Shown here: positions 59,610 through 64,000 of the stretch, piece after piece
How the letters are laid out: the number at the start of each line of letters is the position of its first letter
Position numbering within the stretch: position 1 is the first letter of the stretch
Assembly (NCBI GenBank): GCA_037445555.1
Contig: JBBIKG010000008.1
Span: 38,527-102,526, forward strand
DNA length: 64,000 bases
Direction of reading: 5' to 3'
Origin: JAAYJT01 sp037445555
GTDB lineage: Bacteria > Bacteroidota > Bacteroidia > Bacteroidales > JAAYJT01
Program-made: the position numbers and the translations under genes
The notes under the pieces: generated by a model
What the model saw: the letters and a program-made list of their open reading frames with translations, nothing else
What the model was told of the DNA's origin: nothing
The model's database searches: none

Positions 59610-61160
59610 ATGATACAATTCATCCCGAAAGTCTTTTTGTGGCTACTCTTCATAGGGCAGACCACAACGGTGCAGTCCCAGCACATAATCGAACTGAACG
59701 CCGACTCGGCCAGCACACAGATCAGCAGGCATATATACGGCCATTTTGCCGAACATCTGGGCAGGGTGATTTACGACGGCATTTATGTGGGCGAAGACAA
59801 TACAACGATTGCCAACACCCGCGGCGTAAGAAACGATGTGATCCGGGCGCTTAAAGAACTGAACATACCCAACCTGCGCTGGCCGGGCGGATGCTTTGCC
59901 GACACATACCACTGGAAAGACGCCGTTGGTCCGAAAAACCATCGAAAACCCATCGAAAATCTGGCATGGGGCAATTATCGCGAGGATAACAGCTTTGGCA
60001 CGCATGAGTTTTTGGACCTCTGCGAGCTGCTTGGCGCCGAGCCCTACCTGGCGGTGAACATGAATTCAGGAACCGTTCAGGAGGCGGTGGAATGGGTGCA
60101 ATATACCTCCCACGCCAACGGAACAAGCTATCTCACCGACCTCCGCCAACAGAACGGGCGCAGCCAGCCATGGAAAGTCAAATACTGGGGCATAGGAAAC
60201 GAATCGTGGGACTGTGGAGGCCACATGACCGCCGAACACTATGTGAACCTCTACCGGCAATATGCCACAGCCATGACCAATTACTACAACTCCGAAAATC
60301 TTTTCCGCATTGCCGTGGGGCCAGGGTGGGACGACTATGCCTGGACCGAAACCGTAATGAAAGGCATTCCAGCCAAGCGTATCGAAGGACTCTCGGTACA
60401 CCACTATTCGGTGAACTGGAGCCGTAAAAGCTCCTCGTATGCATTTACCGATGAAGAGTATTTCACCACCATGAAATCGGCGTGGTTCATGGACGAATTC
60501 ATTAGGCGCAACAGCAGAGTGATGGACACATACGACCCTGAAAAGAAAGTGGCACTGGTAGTGGACGAGTGGGGAGGATGGTATGATACCGACCCGACCG
60601 GAGGCGGGGCTTTGTACCAGCAAAACACCATGCGCGACGCCATGATTGCCGGACTGACGCTTAACATCTTCAACAACCATGCCGGCCGCGTGCGGATGGC
60701 CAATCTGGCTCAGATGGTCAATGCCCTGCAATCGGTGATTCTGACCAGAGGCGAAAAAATGATTTTAACTCCCACCTACCACGTGATGGAAATGTACAAG
60801 GTGCACCAGGATGCTATGCTGGTTCCCACACGTTTCTCGCCGCCCGACTTTGCAGAGGGGGACAAGAAGCTCCCGGCCGTGTCGGTGTCGGCCTCGGTTG
60901 ATAAGGCCCTCAGGATGCATGTTTCGCTCACAAATATTGACCTGAGGAAAAGCCACATGGTAGAGCTAAGGCTCATCGGATACCGGCCCGGCCAAGTGAC
61001 CGGTCGGATACTGGTTTCGGACAGGGTGCAGGACCACAACACTTTTGAAGCGCCCGACAAGGTGAGGCCCCGAAGTTTTGACGAGGTAAAATTTTCGGGC
61101 GCTACGCTGCGGCTCACCCTGCCGCCGGTATCGGTGGTGGTACTCGAGCTTAGCGAGTAA
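59610..61160 (+). CDS. abfA: Secreted alpha-L-arabinofuranosidase, GH51
   Basis: 516 residues with a signal peptide (MIQFIPKVFLWLLFIGQTTTVQSQ, cut near 24). GH51 (beta/alpha)8 barrel: substrate residues in SRHIYGHFAEHLGRVIYDGIYVG and NLRWPGGCFADTYHWKD, acid/base Glu198 in YWGIGNESWDCGG, nucleophile Glu320 in ALVVDEWGGWYD. The C-terminal beta-sandwich runs from about 400. It removes terminal arabinose from arabinoxylan, arabinan or similar plant polysaccharides, probably in the periplasm. No SusC/SusD genes are adjacent, so it is not in a visible polysaccharide utilisation locus. Confidence 0.93.
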   Translation: MIQFIPKVFLWLLFIGQTTTVQSQHIIELNADSASTQISRHIYGHFAEHLGRVIYDGIYVGEDNTTIANTRGVRNDVIRALKELNIPNLRWPGGCFADTYHWKDAVGPKNHRKPIENLAWGNYREDNSFGTHEFLDLCELLGAEPYLAVNMNSGTVQEAVEWVQYTSHANGTSYLTDLRQQNGRSQPWKVKYWGIGNESWDCGGHMTAEHYVNLYRQYATAMTNYYNSENLFRIAVGPGWDDYAWTETVMKGIPAKRIEGLSVHHYSVNWSRKSSSYAFTDEEYFTTMKSAWFMDEFIRRNSRVMDTYDPEKKVALVVDEWGGWYDTDPTGGGALYQQNTMRDAMIAGLTLNIFNNHAGRVRMANLAQMVNALQSVILTRGEKMILTPTYHVMEMYKVHQDAMLVPTRFSPPDFAEGDKKLPAVSVSASVDKALRMHVSLTNIDLRKSHMVELRLIGYRPGQVTGRILVSDRVQDHNTFEAPDKVRPRSFDEVKFSGATLRLTLPPVSVVVLELSE

Positions 61161-61608
61161 GGCAGGCAGGATAGCGGTGAAGCAAGCGATTTTATCCGTC
61201 AGGATCCATTTCTTCAGTTATCGGCATGGGCGACAGCTGCGAGATGGTCACACTTCAATATCATTAATACATCTCGCAGATTCTGAGTTTCAATAGCCAA
61301 TATCACTATAAGAATACCTAAAAATGGGTCATGGTATTTGTAATAAATTGGTGATGCTCATTCCCCAATGCATCAGCCAAATATCGTAGGTGGGATGGCC
61401 TAATCCTTCCGGCCAATATTTTAACCCGTTGTGCAATCTAAAAATTTTACGATGGTAAGAATTGTGCATATTATTAATATTTAATGCTTTAGCGAAATAT
61501 AAACTTCATTTATTCTCCTACTGGTGCACAACGTAAAGACAAATTTCGACGTATTTTTGGCTTTCCAATTTATTATTTGAACACAGTATAAATACCTTCC
61601 ATAATATT
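61161..61608. other. A+T-rich gene-free stretch before the IS982 remnant
   Basis: About 450 bases in which I see no gene, RNA or clear terminator. It becomes A+T-rich at about 61250. It may include the worn left end of the insertion sequence, but I could not pair it with a right-end inverted repeat by eye. Confidence 0.4.
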
Positions 61609-62426
61609 ATGGAATATCCAAGAAAGCCAAAAATTTCTGATGCAAGATTATCACATTGGTTCTCCTTTCTGGATCTTTCGGGATTGACTCGGAAAATTAC
61701 CTGTTGAGAAACCCCAAATCAGATCAGGTTGAAGATTTCCAAACCTGATTGGCTGGAGAAATTTTAATCGCAGACACAAGCGTCTATATCCCCGGTTTGC
61801 TGTTCTAAATGAAGGAATCGCCGACATAATGAATGAAATCGGGAATGCCCATTTGGTTGACCCAATACCGTTTCCTGTTTTTCAGATAGCAAGGGGGAAA
61901 CGAAGTAATTCTGCAAAGAAAACTTCGAAACAGATCCTAATAAAGGATATTCCGCTGTAGGTAAGCCCTATCATCATGGTAATTTATTGCACCTGTCAAT
62001 TCGGTTGATGGCGTATTTGTAAGCATAGACATGAGAGAGGCCGGTGTTCAGGATGTACAGTATTTTTCGGATATTTAACACTCTGATCCAATCAATTACA
62101 TACTGGTAGGTGATAAAGGTTATCTTTCGAGGGGACATCAGGTTGATTTGTTTTCATCATGCCACATCAGCTTGGAAACGCCTAGAAGGTCAATTCCGAA
62201 GAATCGCAAATCATTCGATTATTTCAATAAAGTATCCGGAAAACGCCTTGAAGATCTATTCCCACAATTGGGTGACAAGCTCATGTTTAAAAGCAAAAAT
62301 GCCAAAACTAATATTGGAATTTCAGACGGAATACATGTAAAAACACCTGTCGTCACGAGGTTTCAATATCTGAACCATACCTGTCAAAAACCTTTGAATA
62401 AACTAAATTTTGCTCTCGCCTTTTAA
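61609..62426 (+). pseudogene. Decayed IS982-family transposase
   Basis: Pieces of an IS982-type transposase are readable in order but in changing frames: SFGIDSENYLLRNPKSDQ, NFNRRHKRLYPRFAVLNEG, HLVDPIPFPVFQIARGKRSN, KGYSAVGKPYHHGN, VNSVDGVFVSIDMREAGVQD, ILVGDKGYLSRGHQVDLFSS, GKRLEDLFPQLGDKL and TRFQYLNHTCQKPLNKLNFAL. Stops (for example the TAA after YFSDI) and several frameshifts separate them. Family members normally encode one protein of about 290-300 residues with a DDE domain; this copy cannot make one. It is an old, inactive insertion. Confidence 0.8.
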
Positions 62427-62641
62427 TTTCACTACGGGTAATTGCTATTGAACATTCAACACCTCACATGCACAAAAAGGTCTTTGCCGGTTTATTGTTT
62501 CTCTTTTCATCGTGTGAAATATCGAATATCATTTGTAACTTAGCTGATAATAAAATTCGAAGCATTCAAATGGCGAATAATGAGATCTTTAGATTGTAAA
62601 TGGTCCTGGCTCAAAATAAGATTTAACCTAATATCTTTACC
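62427..62641. other. Upstream region of the sensor kinase
   Basis: 215 bases with no gene visible. TATCTTTA at 62632-62639 is one mismatch from the Bacteroidota -7 box and could start transcription near 62646, just upstream of the ATG at 62667. Confidence 0.35.
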
Positions 62642-62666
62642 ATGCTGAATTTCCTGCTGTTTTTTG

Positions 62667-64000
62667 ATGTTGAACATCACACCGGCAACAGCGCCGAAAC
62701 CTCTGTTCGTAGCAGCTGACTCCCTTTTTAATACCCGTGGGATTATATACCTTGGCAGCCAGGAAGGCTGGCGGTTCCACCCGGGCGATGACCTCCGGTG
62801 GGCCGATCCGGATTTTGATGACAGCGACTGGACGTTATTCAGACCTGCAGGTTTAACCAGTCCAATCCCCGATTCATTGTGGAGCGGGTATGGCTGGTTT
62901 CGTTACCGGTTTGCCTGTGATTCATCGGTTTATGCAAAGGTCACGCATTTGTATTTTTTCACTCTTGGTGCCGCTGAAGTATATCTTGATGGTAAACTGG
63001 TTAAACGATATGGAGATTTTTCCACAGACATCCGGAGTGAAAAGAGATATGACCCTAATTATAAAAACTACCCCCCTCTTATGATGCAACCAGGGGATTC
63101 GCATGTGATCGCTATAAGGTATTCGTATCATAAAGGAGACCTGTATAAAAAATTACTTGGCGAAGATGCAGGAACTTTTGGTTTTAGTATTGGATTGGCT
63201 TCAGACCACTCAAGCCAACGAAGAATCACAGAAATAAATATTACTCAGGCATTTGTTTACATATTGTCAACAATGCTGTTTCTGATTACATTATTGCATG
63301 TTTTAATGTTTATGCTCTTTCCCTCAGAGCGTTCGAACCTCTATATTGCAATTGTGGCTTTCTTGTTGTTTAATCATATCATAGCATCTTATATATATAT
63401 ATATTTTGACGTCGATATTTTACAAAATGTGCTTTTTTGCGACATCCCTTTTATTGTGCTGTTTTTTGCAGCCCTTTCCATGTTCCCGTTAACAATCAGC
63501 TCCATGTTTAACCAAAGAATACGTCTGATTCATAAAGTGCTGATATGGTTGTTTCCGGATTTTGCGCTGGCCAATTTCATTCATGCGGGCTTTGGAAGTC
63601 CAAGTGTAATCATAACAGTAACTTACATTTTAGTGGCCATAGTCATTACTTCCCATGCGTTAATAACAGCCTTCAGGAATAAGCAAAGGGGAGTTTGGAT
63701 TGTGGCAGTTTCATTTCTGGGATTAATATTGGTTACAGTAACATGGGTCTTTTATTACAGTTTTACCAAAAGTTTTAGGATAGAGATACATGCGGTACTG
63801 AACTATCTCATTTATGGAGCCATTCCCCTCGGGCTAACAGCATTTATGGCCACCCGATTTCGTGATTTGTACAAAAACCTCGAGCAAAAAGTAAAAGAAA
63901 GGACCCAGGAACTGAACCAATCATTAGAGAATTTGCGAAGTACTCAATCGCAGCTTATACAATCCGAAAAACTGGCATCTCTTGGCGCACTCACTGCCGG
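62667..64000 (+). CDS. Membrane sensor histidine kinase with 7TM module, 5' part (runs off window end)
   Basis: The frame from ATG 62667 is open to the last base (444 codons visible). Residues about 25-190 form a periplasmic beta-sandwich like the sugar-binding domain of GH2 proteins (WRFHPGDDLRWADPDFDDSDW, YGWFRYRFACDSS, GAAEVYLDGKLVKRYGDF). Seven hydrophobic helices follow (about 195-400), the 7TMR-DISM layout. A coiled coil (YKNLEQKVKERTQELNQS) then leads into the HisKA start SQLIQSEKLASLGALTAG; the phospho-accepting histidine lies just beyond the window. An ATG at 62642 in another frame would supply a signal peptide (MLNFLLF) if one T were missing from the T6 run at 62660-62665, so the true start is uncertain. 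Confidence 0.8.
   Translation, partial: MLNITPATAPKPLFVAADSLFNTRGIIYLGSQEGWRFHPGDDLRWADPDFDDSDWTLFRPAGLTSPIPDSLWSGYGWFRYRFACDSSVYAKVTHLYFFTLGAAEVYLDGKLVKRYGDFSTDIRSEKRYDPNYKNYPPLMMQPGDSHVIAIRYSYHKGDLYKKLLGEDAGTFGFSIGLASDHSSQRRITEINITQAFVYILSTMLFLITLLHVLMFMLFPSERSNLYIAIVAFLLFNHIIASYIYIYFDVDILQNVLFCDIPFIVLFFAALSMFPLTISSMFNQRIRLIHKVLIWLFPDFALANFIHAGFGSPSVIITVTYILVAIVITSHALITAFRNKQRGVWIVAVSFLGLILVTVTWVFYYSFTKSFRIEIHAVLNYLIYGAIPLGLTAFMATRFRDLYKNLEQKVKERTQELNQSLENLRSTQSQLIQSEKLASLGALTA

Overview
The window looks like chromosomal DNA of a member of the Bacteroidota, probably an anaerobic Bacteroidales-like lineage. Three things point there. Many genes are preceded by the Bacteroidota sigma factor -7 box (TAnnTTTG), in the best cases with a TTG about 20 bases upstream. 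Several families are typical of the phylum: DUF4290, a GldN-like lipoprotein, a plant/Bacteroidota-type long IspG, cysteate synthase and a tmRNA tag ending in LAA. Finally, Shine-Dalgarno sequences are mostly weak or absent. Base composition is even (roughly half G+C by eye) except at 35.5-40 kb and 61.2-62.7 kb, which are visibly richer in A+T.

Layout. 0-7.3 kb: end of ettA, then hisS, hutH, a large secreted metallopeptidase-like/propeller/barrel protein, a small membrane protein and a Nim-like flavoprotein. 7.3-10.1 kb (minus): hpt-adk-obgE-PAP2 operon. 10.2-16 kb (minus): a five-gene catabolic operon consisting of a KamA-like radical SAM aminomutase, PcaI/PcaJ-like CoA-transferase subunits, a class III aminotransferase resembling beta-amino-acid transaminases, and a PcaF/PaaJ-like thiolase. 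16.3-20.6 kb: trkA and two tandem trkH genes for K+ uptake. 20.7-26.9 kb: MATE exporter, O-antigen ligase-like protein, GT2 and GT9 glycosyltransferases, lipid kinase. 26.8-31.7 kb: ispG (minus), GldN-like lipoprotein, O-methyltransferase, bacterioferritin and a D-threonine-aldolase-like PLP enzyme. 31.8-34.7 kb: a receiver/PEP-pyruvate-binding fusion. 34.8-35.25 kb: tmRNA with promoter and terminator. 35.5-39.8 kb: an A+T-rich type IIG restriction-modification gene sitting just downstream of ssrA. 40-53 kb: CapA-like protein, PEGA lipoprotein, probable cysteate synthase, lepA, a 1371-aa PEP-utilising protein, gapA and a UvrD/PcrA helicase. 53-59.3 kb: DUF4290, murA, grpE, dnaJ and an ABC exporter. 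59.6-61.2 kb: secreted GH51 arabinofuranosidase. 61.6-62.4 kb: decayed IS982-family transposase. 62.6-64 kb: start of a membrane sensor histidine kinase cut by the window end.

Two parts stand out. (1) The operon at 10.2-16 kb reads as a complete chemical sequence: 2,3-migration of an amino group, transamination of the beta-amino acid, CoA activation of the beta-keto acid, and thiolysis. The two side-chain-binding aspartates of lysine 2,3-aminomutase are replaced (Arg405, Thr442), and the downstream enzymes look like those for 3-oxoadipate. 2-Aminoadipate degradation to succinyl-CoA plus acetyl-CoA is therefore an attractive, untested hypothesis, with glutamate as the main alternative. (2) The type IIG gene carries, in frame, a complete DUF559 (Vsr-like) nuclease cassette of about 500 bp flanked by inverted copies of a two-hairpin repeat. 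The same gene also has a solo copy of that repeat and an 18-bp palindrome whose arms recur just outside the gene. This looks like a mobile palindromic element that tolerates insertion inside reading frames, possibly moved by its own nuclease.
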